From Morchella semilibera (lineage: Eukaryota; Ascomycota; Pezizomycetes; Pezizales; Morchellaceae), in contig CM018604.1 of NCBI GenBank assembly GCA_009192285.1, positions 4,931,746 through 4,995,745 on the forward strand: a DNA stretch of 64,000 nucleotides. Direction: 5' to 3'. Shown in pieces: positions 44,791-56,817 of the stretch. The notes under the pieces are model-generated. The model worked only from the letters and a program-made list of their open reading frames with translations, searched no databases and was not told where the DNA came from. A program made the translations under genes and the position numbers. Within the stretch, counting starts at the first letter, position 1, and each line of letters starts with the position of its first letter.

Positions 44791-45344
44791 TATCACAGTG
44801 TATTACGGACTGCGATGGAGGGAAGGATATTGTGGAATGGCTTTGGTGCTACGAGCTTTTGTTTTGGGACTTTGGGTTTCTATAGTTTTCCGTTATACGA
44901 GTTATGAGTCATCCCTTGACAAGGGTATGGGCTGGTATATATATTTAGCTATGGGTTTTTCCTTTGTTGTTTTCTCTCTCTTTTTTTCCTTACGTTTTCT
45001 TCCTGTTCTCAATCCTACTTTTTAGGTTTTCTCGTTTCGTGTGGGTTCTTGTTCTGGGTTTTGCTCCTCGAGTCTTTAGTCTACCGATATCTTGTTTAAG
45101 TATTAATTGAAGGGTTATACCTGTACCTCGTCTCGCCCTGGTGTGCTTGTCCCATCTCGTTATAGTCTCCGCTCCACCATAATTCCTGCTACATCAATAT
45201 CTTCGTTGGGTATCGCTCCTAGTTATGGTTCATCTTGTCTACCGTCATGGTCTTCACCCCGCACTAACTCCGCTTGCAACAATAGCACACCTCGGTTGTG
45301 TACCTTGGCTCCCTCAATCCTTGTCAGCGCCAAGCCCCGTGACA
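44791..45344 (+). repeat. Solo LTR, family C, 554 bp
   Basis: TATCACAG...CCGTGACA; flanks CTATA (44786-44790) and CTGTA (45345-45349), a duplication with one transition. Contains the TATA-like TATATATATTTAG at about 44937. Confidence 0.85.
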
Positions 45345-46152
45345 CTGTAGCTCTCTTTGAATTCCTCACTTTCCCTACCCTGCTTCAAGTTTTTCGACTT
45401 AGCCATAATGCATCAATGAAAATACAAAAGTTCTTATGCTATTATGTTTTCAAGCCCACGCCCCACCACCTAAGCTACTAGTTGATATACTAGTACCAAA
45501 AACTATACCAAGAAACCGAAGTTCAAATAAAGTAATCAATACAGTAATCAAAAAAGTTGTTAATAAAGTCGTCAATCGACATGTTTATGCCTCAGCCGAT
45601 GTATTTTTTGCGCTGGTAGAGCAAGTCTTGGCACAAAAATAGGTAAATGGCGTCTCTTATAACTTTTACACCTGACATGGTACCTATACCTGCAATTCTA
45701 TTTGATATCTTGCCTGGTTGAAAAATTAAGCTGCGCCGCGCCATACACTCTACCATCGCATAAACCAAACCATGCGTCATCAGAAATCACTCAATAATTT
45801 ACAGTACATACATGTAGCTTGAATTTCTGACGGCAGGGACCCAAGGGATCGGGTATTAATTAGTTAGTATAACGTAACAGAGTGCAAAATAATAATGATA
45901 AGATAAGGAAATAAAGGAAAAAAGGTTAACTCTACCCCCCAGGTACTTAAACGCTAAAAAAAAAAAGAAGTTGAATCCGCACAATAAAAATATACAAATA
46001 CCCAAGAATTTTAATATCCTACCCCATAAACGTTGCTCATGTCATTCAAATAAAGTAAGTGCAAGAATAGAAATAGAGAAACCCCAACAAGGAAAAAGGG
46101 GGGGAGAGGGGCTGATGCGATTAAGTAAAGCGTGTTTGAAATCGAAACACAA
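45345..46152. other. Intergenic region with a Tc1-type MITE relic
   Basis: No gene recognised. At about 45655-45750 the reverse strand reads TATGGCGCGGCGCAGCTTAA, then TTTTCAACCAGGCAAGATAT and TATAAGAGACGCC, matching the left arm of the MITE at 56818-57200. Only one terminus is evident. Confidence 0.55.
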
Positions 46153-49100
46153 TTATACCACCGTCCACTCAGCGTAGACACACCACCTAGCACTTCTATC
46201 TGCTAGGACTAAGGCTCTCCAAGCACCTCGCTCCCCGCACTTAATTATTGTCTCCCAAATCATTCCATTTTCAGCTCCGGCGGTATCAGCCTTTTTCATT
46301 AACCTTAAGATCTTGCCAGCCGGTGTTTGTATAGCTAATTTGGCAGGCTTCGGCCCGTTGTTCAAACTATCACTAGTCAATCCTTCACTGGGATGTTGTC
46401 GTACTGCAAAAACAAACGTATTATTGACCGCTAGTCTAGCACATTGTGGTTGAGATACGTAGAGGTCGTGACGTTGAGCGTGGGGCGTCGGGTGCCGGAC
46501 CAAAAAGTCATAAGGAGGGTTTTCACCCGTATGGATAATCGGCAAAGCAAATGCTAGGGGGTGTGGGTTATCACGCATGGAGTGCTGTTATTTTGAAAGG
46601 GGGAAAAGGTTAGGTTAGTCCGTCACGATTGGTAAAGATCAGGCAGGGAAAGGATACTCACGATCAAGCCTCTGTGTCCGGCATAGATTTTCAGGACACC
46701 GTGACCTTCATCTCCAGGAAGTACTGCTTTAACCCTGTACGTTTTAACCCCATTCTCCCAAGCAACTTGACAAAGGGCCCTTTTTTTAATGACATTCCCG
46801 CTCTCGAATAAATCACCACCCTGGTCAACCGCAAAGCCTCGGACCTCTACTTCTGCAATACATTCCACATCTATGGGAACGGTGAACTCAATTTGGGCGA
46901 CTTCCAGATTTTCAATCCGAGCAAGGCTTGTGTCGAAATTGTTCATTTGTAGATTGTGTTTGAAAAATGGAGGACAAGCAGATGGTAGGGCAAGCAGTAT
47001 TGCCATTGGCAATGGAGGAACCATGTGTTGCTGTTCTGCCCTCTGTGGTATATGTGTCCAGCACAGGTGGCTTGGTTTTGTTAAGAAGTAGAAAAGTTCT
47101 GCCTGTGAAGTGGATGCTGATGAATACATAACCCTCCTGGGGTTTGTTGGCGAAGCAAGTGAACAGTCCATGAACCGCCATTCACCATCCACAATTACTC
47201 CATTCCACCAATGGTTTGGGCGTGGACACATTTCGACGTCTAAAGCTTCACCAGGAACTTTCAGGTAACCTGCCACAATCTCACAGTGAATCCCTATAGC
47301 CGTGCACATTCCCATTACTACCTCTGCAACCTCTGCTGGGCCTCCCCTTCTCTGTTGTATAACGCTTCTAGGATCAGCGCCCCCTTGGCCTGGGTTTCCT
47401 AAAGGCCCACTTGGGTGTTCCCAGGCAATTTTCTCAGAAACCCAGGTAAATATGGCACGCAGACGCTGTAGATCGCTGCGATATGGACGACAAACATGGT
47501 GAGTTGCAAGGCTTTCAGGGGTTGTAAGCGGAGGTAAGTTCCCAATGAACCTTGTTCCTTTATCGACCAATGCTAAGTTTGATGTGTCAAAATCCACTGG
47601 ATTTTCCACTGGACGTCCATCTGCACCTTCGTCTCCATCCACATCATCATCCAAGGCATCGACAGGACGAAGAACAATCTGGTCCATCAGTTGTTGTTTC
47701 TCTTGTCTCTCTATCCGTTCGTTGCGTGATAGAGTATTTGATCTATTGACATCTCTTCGAACTTGAACCCAATCCTGGCTCTGTAATTGCATTGCTCGCC
47801 TCCCAGACACCGGACCTATTCCATCTGGTATGGCTCTTTGTGTCGTAATTGGGGCAGGAGAACTCGTGCCTGACGCTAAACTTCTTGCGGAAGCAGTACT
47901 AGTCTTTGCGCTATTCAAAATCTTCTTCAAGAACCCCGGTTTTTTAGATTTTGGTCCTGGCTTTGGTGGTGCTAGGCCCCCAAGTCCACCACCTGAAGTT
48001 TCCGAAGCCCAAGTTTGTCCTCTTCTCAGCATTCCAGGACCTACACCGCCAGAACTCGACCCAGAACCGCTGCCAGAGCCCAGAGTAGGTGTTTCAGATC
48101 TCACATATCCCGCAAAAACTTGCTTTTGCGCGCTGATGCCATTCCCGCCGATTACACTTATAGCCTTTTCTTTCCGACGTGCGAGACTTCCTGCGCTAGT
48201 TGCTGAACATGCACCGGCACTCATACCACTCATAAGGCTTGCGCTAGTCAAAGCCGTTGAAACAGTTGCATTTGTGCTACTAGATTGATTGGATGTTGCA
48301 CTGGATTTGATTGTTGTTGTTCTTGAGAGTGGTCGTGGGCGGATCAGCTTGTTTGGCCCAGGACTCCGGCGACCTATATCATACATTGATTTTCGGTTAC
48401 TTGTTGAAATTGGATCCCCTGTTTGAGGCGGTAACTGTCATAAGCGGTATTTTTCGGTGGTGGTGGCGGCGGGAGGTCATCTTCGTCACTTCGGAATCGT
48501 TCTGATAGATGGTTAGAGTGATGGGATCTCCCATTTCGGTCAGTGGTCATCTCACTATGATTATTAAAATTTGTCCGTTGATTGTTGGGGTACATGGTCA
48601 TGATATTTTCATCATCATCAGGATATCCTTCATTTCGGTCACCTATGCCTAAAGAGGTTTCTGGACGCACATAGCTCTTTCTCGCTGAAGGCGACGAGTG
48701 GTATTGTTGTACGAACGCCTCAGGTGGCCACAGTTCAACAGGGGTTTTCGTACGGTTGTCATCACGCGCTGTCATGTGCTGTAGGCTTTCCATTACATCT
48801 TCCATGGCATTCCGTAGCGGGCTTGGCGTGTTTCCTAGTATTGCGGGGGAATGTGCGCCATTCGGCGCTGGTGTACGCCGCCCATCTAGTGGTAAACTAG
48901 GCGAGCTAGCACGTTGACACCTATGTGGCGGGGTACTGGAGGAGCACTGATGTCCGGGTCATCATGGTCTATATAAGGGTTTGGGGGCGTTGAATGATGA
49001 TATTGCATCATTGATGCTGCGGGCGAAGGCGCCCGAGCGCTATAATGCGCCGGAGGTGCCGGAGAGGCCTCCCTTGGCATATATTCTCTTCTTGATATTG

Positions 49101-49806
49101 ACGGCGCTGGTGAAGCTCCCCTTATATAGGAGTTTGGAGAGCCTCCCCTAGGATAAGGATTTGGAGAATTAGATCTTGAATTATATCCCTGCTGATATGG
49201 TACGGGAGAACGTGATCGCCGGTCGTCGTGTTGGTAAGGGATGGGGGAGTGTCCTCGTTGGTCATCAAGGTAATAGTGCGCAGGCATCTGTGGCGAAGGT
49301 GCCCTTGAGTAATGGGTAGGGGCGGGAGAAGCTATTCTCGAGTAGTGAGTAGGAGCCGGAGAAGCTGCCCTTGAGTAATGTGTAGGGGCAGGAGAAGCTG
49401 CTCTGGAATAATGGGTAGGAGCCGGTGACGCTGCTCTTAGTATGCTTCCGCCGCTTCCGAACCTCGGACTCGAAGCTCCATTTCTTGACACCGGCCTCGA
49501 AGGAGAGATCGTATCCTCCAAGACTTGAACGAAATTTGAAGGAAACAATCCCATCTGCCTGTTGCGCTTGAGACGTCCCATCCACCATGACCCATCACCA
49601 GCGTTGAGGCATTCGATGAGATCGCCTTCAACAAACCAAGATCGCGTTTAGTCTACCAGGCGGAAATATCAGTGGGTTTTGTTAGTGCTGAGAGGTCACA
49701 AACGGCTCACGAGGGATCAGCAGTATCATACCTCTCCACTCCATGAGTAAATGGCCTGACACAAGCAAGGAAACCTTGGGAGTACAGGAAGAGGTTCGCC
49801 TGGCAT
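46153..49806 (-). pseudogene. CYK3: CYK3 cytokinesis protein (SH3 plus transglutaminase-like), three frameshifts
   Basis: Minus strand: exon 1 49732-49806 (MPGEPLPVLPRFPCLCQAIY ...), exon 2 46662-49652, exon 3 46153-46584, about 1160 residues. An N-terminal SH3 (QAIYSWSGE ... TKRDLG ... GSWWMGRLKRNRQMGLFPSN) is followed by a Ser/Pro-rich middle with 11-residue AASPAPTHYSR repeats, and a C-terminal transglutaminase-like fold (FTWVSEKIAWE ... NHWWNGVIVDGEWRFMDCSL) with His and Asp but no obvious nucleophile Cys, as known for this family. Cyk3 acts at the division site with Hof1 and Inn1 in septum formation. The frame is lost three times, each time by one base in a homopolymer: TTT at 49633-49635, CCCC (plus-strand GGGG) at 48930-48933, GGGG (plus-strand CCCC) at 48416-48419. 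These may be consensus errors rather than true mutations, so the gene may be functional. Confidence 0.9.
49290..49445 (-). repeat. 33-bp coding tandem repeats in CYK3
   Basis: Five near-identical units encode A(A/P/I)SPAPTHYSR in the Ser/Pro-rich linker after the SH3 domain. They lie in frame, so copy-number change would keep the frame. Confidence 0.85.
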
Positions 49807-51040
49807 GGTTCTTTCTGTAGCTCCTCGGCGCTACGGAGAGGTGGGGGGAGGGGGTAGAGGGGCCGAAAATATCGCAGTAGGCGCAGGCAGTTTTATGTCG
49901 GTAATAAGATAGTAATGGTGGATGGAGATAACGTAGAATTTGAGCTTTGAAATTGAAGATAAAATTGGTGACGTGAGGGGTGAGAGGCTCAAGAAGAGAG
50001 TCTCGAACAAGTTCCAAATGGCACCGTAACGGAGAGAAACCGACTGCTGGTGGGGGGAGTGGAAGAGTGTGGTTGAGGTTTGGATGGTGAGTGTAAACAA
50101 CATGCCAGGTCAGGGTCACACGCGAAGGCCCAGATGAGCGGCTGCGTGGTTGTCCTGGCAGCCGCGCACAACAACAAGCTTCCACTTATGATCCTAGCCG
50201 CATCTGCTAGTCAAGGAGGATTGACGTGCATGGGAAATGCGCATATGACGATAGTTGGATGAGCCGCCCCTTGAACTGTGGGGTTCAGGGAACGGAATGC
50301 TCGTGAAGGAGATGTGTGTATGTATGTAGGGGGTTTCGGCTGTACAGCGCTGTCTAACCACAGTGGGTGGTAGTACTACATGGAGACAGGAGGGCTGGGA
50401 ACGAGCCTAAGTACTACCTCCACCACCCAGCTACATACGTTATTAGGCCTCGTGAGCATCATACCAGAATGACTGCGGGAAGGAATTGATAAGTCACAGA
50501 ACTTCATGAGGTTATAATGGAGATACAATATGCGCGTGGGGTTGGGCCTTTGGTGGGCAGGACGCTTGCGAAGTGGGGTTGTGAATCCTGACGAGTACAT
50601 TGATATTCAAATGTCCTGCAGGCCCATAATTTTTTTTTTATATCAGAATGGGGCTCGAGCTCATATATAGACAAATGTAATAATTGTAGGCCCTTACTAA
50701 ATACTTTAGCGCCAGTTCGGATATTTCTATAAGTATGATTTTGAGCACTAATACTGCGGTATGGTTTTAAAAAGACTCAATTTCGAAAAGACCATTAATT
50801 GAACTCAAAAGGGTGAAAGAGATGATTGGTGCCAAATTTAGCATAATTAAGGGTCTTTTGGAAGAGAATCATATACGAAGGAAAAGAGTTGTCAAAAACT
50901 GTAAACAAATCAGGGTTAGGGTTGGGACTTAAAGATATCATGTCCATCCTTCTACACCTCCATCTCCACACCTCCATCTCTACACCTCCATCTCTACACC
51001 TTCATTTCTACACCCCCCTATACTAATCATACATGAGCTA
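49807..51040. other. Intergenic region upstream of CYK3
   Basis: 1.2 kb with no gene recognised. It ends with a C-rich minisatellite at about 50946-51015 built from CTACACCTCCATCT-like units (five or so), directly before a MITE. Confidence 0.55.
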
Positions 51041-51149
51041 CATCAGCAAGACTTCATTTGTCTCCTGATATCTCCTGAGCCTCAGGAGACTCTCAGGAGA
51101 CCTGGGAGACTGTTGGGAGACTCCAGTCACAAGTTTGAGTTTGCTGATG
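51041..51149 (+). mobile_element. CATCAGCAA MITE, 109 bp, outside other repeats
   Basis: CATCAGCAAGACTTCATTTG...TTTGCTGATG flanked by TA (51039-51040, 51150-51151). It belongs to the short length class and lies between two minisatellites. Confidence 0.93.
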
Positions 51150-51180
51150 TAATCGGTGAATTAAGCAGTATTTTCAGTGA

Positions 51181-51266
51181 ATTCAAGCAGCGAATCAAGC
51201 AATGAATCCAAGCAGCGAATCAAGCAATGAATCCAAGCAACGAATCAAGCAGCGAATCAAGCAGAT
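51181..51266. repeat. 12-bp minisatellite AAGCARYGAATC
   Basis: About seven units of AAGCAGCGAATC / AAGCAATGAATC, followed by short GGCAGGTAGGTA repeats to about 51330. Confidence 0.85.
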
Positions 51267-51330
51267 ATGGCAGGTAGGTACGTCGGGCGGGAATGGTAGA
51301 CAGGCACTGGCAGGTAGGTAGGCAGACAGG

Positions 51331-52016
51331 TGAATAGCGAAGACTTGTAGTATATAATCGGAAAGTAAATAAAAATTTAATCTGTGAAATTTACCTATGC
51401 AAAATAAGTATGAATACTGGCCTACCTGCACATCCAAATTTTTTACCGAATAAAATAACTTTTATAAAAGTATTATCATGTATTAAAACCATCTACTAAT
51501 ATAAGGATTAATCGAAATATAGGTCAATAAGAGCCTATAGAAAAGAAATTATTAAAAATCAAAAAAGCACTATAATAGGAATATTAATTGTTTAATATAG
51601 GTTTATATTATTATAGGAACTGGCGCAAATGTATGTTTCCAACACCATTCTCTGAATAATAACAGTAACGCGCCCATTACTGAAATACCTTTTGCTTCTA
51701 CTCTAAAAACGTATTTAGTTGAACTATAAATCCCTATCTTTATACAAAATGTCGGAATCACTTGTAGGTATCACTGTTTCATATACTGTTTGTACATTCA
51801 GGCCAATAATTGTTAATGATCGGTTTTAACGGGACTTTGCCTCTAGTACTAAACAAGATTCTTCTTAGTAGACTTAGAATAATCTTAAGGGTCTTCTTCT
51901 GCTTGTTACTACAATTGATTGTGGGGGAAAGCCGAGACTTCAAGTTAGTAGTGGAAATGAAGATAAGTACTTATACTTCAAATCTCTCTGTTTCCTGCCT
52001 CAACTTTACTAATTTC
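51331..52016. other. AT-rich intergenic sequence
   Basis: No gene or known repeat. The frame at 51810-52079 has no features I recognise. Confidence 0.45.
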
Positions 52017-53285
52017 CGTCCCAGCGTCTTGGCATCAGTCCTGAGGGTTCGGTGGTGGAAGCGCTGTTATGATTGTTAGAGTAATGTTAATCGAGGAATG
52101 GGTGAGTTAAGGAGGGGGTGTCATCATTAGATTCTAGGAAATTCGATGGTGTGATGGATTTGGAATGTAAATAGCAGAGATGGTAGGGAGGAATATGAGG
52201 TGTGGTTGCGATTGGTTTCTACGGGTTTCTATGAACTGACGTATGAATTATAGCGGACTGGTGAAGGAGGGGTGTTAAATAGCGAGGATAGATATTTTTC
52301 TTAGTTCTTTCTTTCTTTTGTCTTCGTCTCGTCTTCCTGTCATCTCAGTACATAGGAATATACTCCTATTCTCAAGCCATAGCTCCTTGCCTCCAAGATC
52401 TCATCCTCTTCAGGAGGAAAACTTATAGTAGCTCTTATCGTTCTCGTTGAGGTCCATCCGGTCCTCACTCCTTCTGTCTTGTACCCTTGTACCTTTGCCC
52501 TTGCCTTTACCCTCGCCGGTGCTTGTGCTTGTGTCTGCCCAGCTGTGACGGAGTAATCCGACGCAAAGAAGACGATGACAATGATGACGCAGATAGGCTT
52601 CGAGGAGCATAGTCTACGCGACAAGCAGACCGACGAAGACAGGAATAACACCGGGCAGGCATAGGCACAGGCACTGGCGAGGGCAAAGGCAAGGGCAAAG
52701 GCACAAGGACGCAGGGCAGAGGAAGTGAGGACTGAAGGGAACTCGAAGAGAACGATGATAGGTACTATGGGTTTCCTCTTTCTAGGAGGACAGAGTCTTT
52801 AGTACGAGAGACTATAGCTTAGGAATAGGAGTAGATTTCTATGTACAGAGATAAGAGGAAAACAAGATAGAGAGAAAAGAAAGGAAGAACTAAGAAAACA
52901 TTTAGCCCCGCTATTTAACACTTCTCTCCCACTGGTCCGCCATGACCCATACATCTGCTCACAGAAACCCATAGAAACCTTTCGCACCTACACCTCGTAT
53001 TCCTCCCCACCATCTCCACTATTTACATTACAAATCCATCACGCCATTGAACCACCTAGAATTAAATTACGACAACCTCTCTTAGCACACCCCCTCCTCG
53101 CTTAACCATTCCTAAACAATCGCAACCGCGCTTCGACTACCGAACCCTCGGGACCGATGCCAAGACGTCGGGATACCAGCATTGCTCTTGTCTTCATCGG
53201 TCTCCTCATTATGGAGGCTATGCTCCTTGAGTCCTCTTGCGTAATCATTATCATCTTCTACTTTGTGTCGGGTTACTCCGTCAGA
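52017..53285 (+). repeat. Solo LTR-A split by a second, inverted solo LTR-A
   Basis: CGTCCCAG...CCGTCAGA with duplication ATTTC (52012-52016, 53286-53290). The inner LTR occupies 52544-53175. Confidence 0.92.
52544..53175 (-). repeat. Solo LTR, family A, 632 bp
   Basis: TGTGACGG...GGGATA with perfect duplication CCAGC (52539-52543, 53176-53180). Confidence 0.95.
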
Positions 53286-53534
53286 ATTTCTAGTGGAAAC
53301 TCTGTTCTGAATCGGAAACAATTCCTCCACTAACCGCTTCCTTAAATTCTAGCGGGTGTTTCTAGTCCTATATTAAGCACTATCAGCTAGGGTCAAGGAT
53401 TACCTATAGCCTGACGGTCACACAGCTTCTGGGCTGTATTAGATAAGTTTTCGATCAGATAATTTACCTAACGTGGCTGCAAAGCTGTAACTCATTATAG
53501 AGTCTTCTCGCGTATAGTCACTACCACCTGCAGC

Positions 53535-54165
53535 TGTCCCAGCATCTTGGCATCAGTCCCGGGGATTTGGTAGTTAAAGCACTGATATAACGAATGAAGA
53601 AGAGTTAAGCGAGGAAGGGGTGTGCTGAGAGGGGGGTGTTGTCATAGGGTTGTAGGAGGTTCGATGGCGTGATGGATTTGTAATAGAAATAACGGAGATG
53701 GTGGGGAGGAATACAAGGTGTGGTAGCGGTGGATTTCTATTAGGTTCTATGAGCGAATGTGTGAGTCATTTCAGACTGTTGGGGGAGAAGTGTTAAATAG
53801 CGGAGATAGATGTTTTTCTTAGTTCCTTCTTTCTTTCCTCTCTGTCTCATCTTCCTGTCATCTCGATATATAGAAATATACTCCTATTTCTAACCATAGT
53901 TCTTCGTCTCCAAGACCCTATCCTCTTCAAGAGGAAAACCTATAGTATTTCTCATCGCTCCCGTTGAGGTCTATCCGGTCCCCACTCTTCCTGCTCTGCG
54001 TCCTTGTGCCTTTGCCCTTACCTTTGCCTTTGCCGGTGCCTGTGCTTCTGCCTGCCCGGTGTTGTCTCTGTCTTCGTCGGTCTCCTCGTCGCATAGACTG
54101 TGCTCCTCGAGTTCTTCTGCGTCATCATTGTCCTCTTCTTCTTTGCGTCGGGTTTCTCCGTCACA
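53535..54165 (+). repeat. Solo LTR, family A, 631 bp
   Basis: TGTCCCAG...CCGTCACA with perfect duplication GCAGC (53530-53534, 54166-54170). Confidence 0.95.
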
Positions 54166-54170
54166 GCAGC

Positions 54171-54972
54171 ATAGCTATCTTTGCATGGAAAGATACTAGA
54201 GATGCTCGAACATTTAGAGATCTTTCTCTTGCTAGTACTCTATTAACTAGCAAGTTTAGGACTCATTAGTCTATCCTTAAATTAATAGATCTTCACCATA
54301 GTGACTAGAAGGTAGGTATACTTCAAGTTGTAGCACTGGCAGGTTGCAATCCTAACTATACGTACCTTTTCTGTCACTGTAACTGCTTGTTTCTACTAAT
54401 GACTTTGAGACTATAACAGGTCTAATGAATATTATTAATCCTAACTACTAGTATGGCTCTATTGTATCGATCCTGCACTAAATATAAACGAATAACAATG
54501 GTTTTGACTCACTACCATGCAGCAATCTATCAATTGAACTGATTCTAAAAGACCTGTCGCCCTTCAAATTTCTAAAATATATGATGTTCTAGAAACGACT
54601 CTTCAATACTATATCAAAACTTCAATATCGCGACGGAAGCAAATATGAAAAAACAACCTTTTAAACCAGAAGAGAAAGAGTACTGATAAAAAGACTCTTA
54701 TTTCTCTACGATTTCAATATTCTAGCAGATAAATTTTTATTCATATGATATAGTTCATCTATTACTACAATGTCGAGATCCTATCCGTATTATTAGAAAG
54801 AAATAATTTATTAATTTTTAACATGTCACTTCGAATGCTAATACCTTGCTGCAAAAGTAATAAACTCTTCACATTTCAATGCCATCAATAGAGAAATACT
54901 GGAAGATTTTTTTACAAAAGTGAAATCTACTAATTAGAAATAAATTTAATTCTAACACTCTAATAACTACAC
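54171..54972. other. AT-rich stretch without recognisable content
   Basis: About 800 bp with stops in all frames and no match to the window's repeat families. It may be an old element or simple intergenic DNA. Confidence 0.4.
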
Positions 54973-55527
54973 TATCCCGGGGTCTTGACATTGGTCCCAA
55001 AAGTTTAGTAGTCGCAGTGCTGTAATGGTTGATAGAATAAGGTTAAGGGAGGAGAGAATGAGATGAGGTAAGGTTTACGGCAGTAGCTTCTATCAAGTTC
55101 AGTTGCAGGGAATAGTCATAGGATTTGATAAGATGGTGGGGAGGAATATGAAGTGTGGTTATAGTCGGTTTTTATAAGTTTCTATGGACTAAGGTATGAG
55201 TTATATTGAACTGACGAAGAAGAGATTAAATAGCAGACGTACTTGCCGCAAGAATGAGTTTCTGCCACCACTTCTGTGTTGCAACAGCGTCTTCTCGCGC
55301 AAACCTGGTGGAAACTAATTCTCGCCGCAAGTAGATGTTTTTCTTATTTCTTTCTTTCTTTTCTCACTGTATCTCTTCCTGTTATCGTAGTACATAGGAA
55401 TCTAATCCTATCTAAAGTCATAGTCTCTCACCTCCAAACTCGCCTTCACAGATGGAGGCTTCATCGTTTCTCCTTGTCCTTACCCATAGCTTTACTTGGT
55501 CTTCGCTTTCCTTGCTCTACTCCGTAT
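54973..55527 (+). repeat. LTR-A subtype, truncated, with a nested 90-bp MITE
   Basis: TATCCCGG start; shares the CCTCCAAACTCGCCTTCACAG block with the LTRs of element 3. Cut at 55528 by the next LTR-A. Confidence 0.8.
55242..55331. mobile_element. 90-bp hairpin MITE, TA target
   Basis: Ends CTTGCCGCAAGAATGAGTTT and, on the other strand, CTTGCGGCGAGAATTAGTTT. It is flanked by TA on both sides, and removing it with one TA restores LTR-A sequence (GACGTAGATG). Tc1/mariner-type target; single copy in this window. Confidence 0.88.
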
Positions 55528-56171
55528 TGTCCCGGCGCCTTGGCATCTGTCCCGACAGTTCGGTAGGCGATGCATGGTTGTGGTTGTCAGGGTAATGTTA
55601 AGCGAGGTTGGGGAGCACGAGGTGGAGGTTGTCGTCATTGAGTTCTAGGAGGTTCGATGGCGTGATGAATTGGTAATGTAGAATAGCTGAGATGGTGGGG
55701 AGGATTACGAGGTGTGGTAGCGACGGGTTTCTATGGGGTTCTATAAGCGAAAGTGTGAGTCATAGCGGACTAGTGGACGAGGTGTGTTAAATAGCAGAGA
55801 TAGACGTTTTCCTTAGTTCTTTCTTTCTTTTCTCTCTGTCTCGTCTTCCTGTTATCTCGGTACATAGAAATCTACTCCTATTTCCAAGCCATAGCCCTTC
55901 GTACCGAAACTCGGTCCTCTTAAAGGAGGAAACCCATAGTACCTCTCATCGTTCTCGTTGAGGCCCATCTGGTCCTCACTCTCCCTACCCTGTGTCCTTG
56001 TGCCTTTGCCCTTGCCTTTGCCTTTGCCTTTGCCTTTGCCGGTGCCGGTGCTTGTGCCTGCTCGGTGTTGCCTTTGTCTTCGTCGGTCTCCTCGTCGCTT
56101 CGGCTGTGCTCCTTGGGTCCTTCTGCGTTATCATTGTCATCTTCTTCTTTGCGTCGGGTTACTCCGTCATA
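55528..56171 (+). repeat. LTR-A, young copy
   Basis: TGTCCCGG...CCGTCATA, near-identical over its length to 59418-60055. The flanks CGTAT and CTGTT do not match, and the following sequence is a different LTR-A fragment. Confidence 0.88.
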
Positions 56172-56495
56172 CTGTTATCTTGGTATATGGGAATATACTC
56201 CTGTTTCTGGCCATAGTTTCCTCGACTTCAGATCCGTTTTCAGTAACGAGGAAATCCATAGTACCTCTCATCGTTCTCATTGAGGTCAATCTGGTCCTTA
56301 CTTTCTTTGCCCTATGTTCTTTGTCTCTGCTCTTGCATTTCCCTTTGCCCTTGCCGGTGCCTTTGTCTGTACCCGATGGGGATAACCTTTGTCTTCTTCG
56401 GGGTCTTCGTCGTTCTGGCTGTATCTCTCGACCACTTCTACATTATCATTGTCATTTTCTACTTTGCGTCAGGTTACTCCATCACATGGAGATAC
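56172..56495 (+). repeat. LTR-A 3' half fragment
   Basis: CTGTTATCTTGGTATATGG... to GGTTACTCCATCACA; a diverged LTR-A second half joined head to tail to the previous copy. Confidence 0.78.
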
Positions 56496-56647
56496 TTGAA
56501 CATTGTGAAGATAAGTTGGGATTATTAATCTTTGATGAATGTGAATCTCATCTCAAAATAAAGATTGTGGTCTGAGGTTTCAATTATAGAATTATACCTT
56601 TATCTTTACTATTTTACACATTTCATGTTTTGTAGCCATTGTATTTA

Positions 56648-56736
56648 CATCAGCAAGATTTTACAAGTCTCAGGAGATTATTTGGGTCTCAGGAGACTTA
56701 AGAGACTCCAGTCACAAATGGTAAAGCTTGTTAATA
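56648..56736 (+). mobile_element. CATCAGCAA MITE, divergent subtype, 89 bp
   Basis: CATCAGCAAGATTTTACAAG...GGTAAAGCTTGTTAATA; same subtype as 9128-9236, with a decayed right terminus. Confidence 0.7.
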
Positions 56737-56817
56737 GAATTAATAGTGATGCAACAGTGAGAAAGAACCAGAACTTTGTAGCTATTGGCCACCACGCTCA
56801 AAGTATTGCATCAGGTA

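Noticed and set aside
46623-48288. Several plus-strand frames across 46.6-48.3 kb
   Set aside because: They overlap, on the opposite strand, the well-conserved CYK3 coding sequence.
49682-50185. 167-residue minus-strand frame upstream of CYK3
   Set aside because: It overlaps CYK3 exon 1 in another frame and has no recognisable domain.
54171-54972. Possible decayed gene in the AT-rich 54.2-55.0 kb stretch
   Set aside because: No frame longer than a few dozen codons and no motif. Insufficient to call anything.
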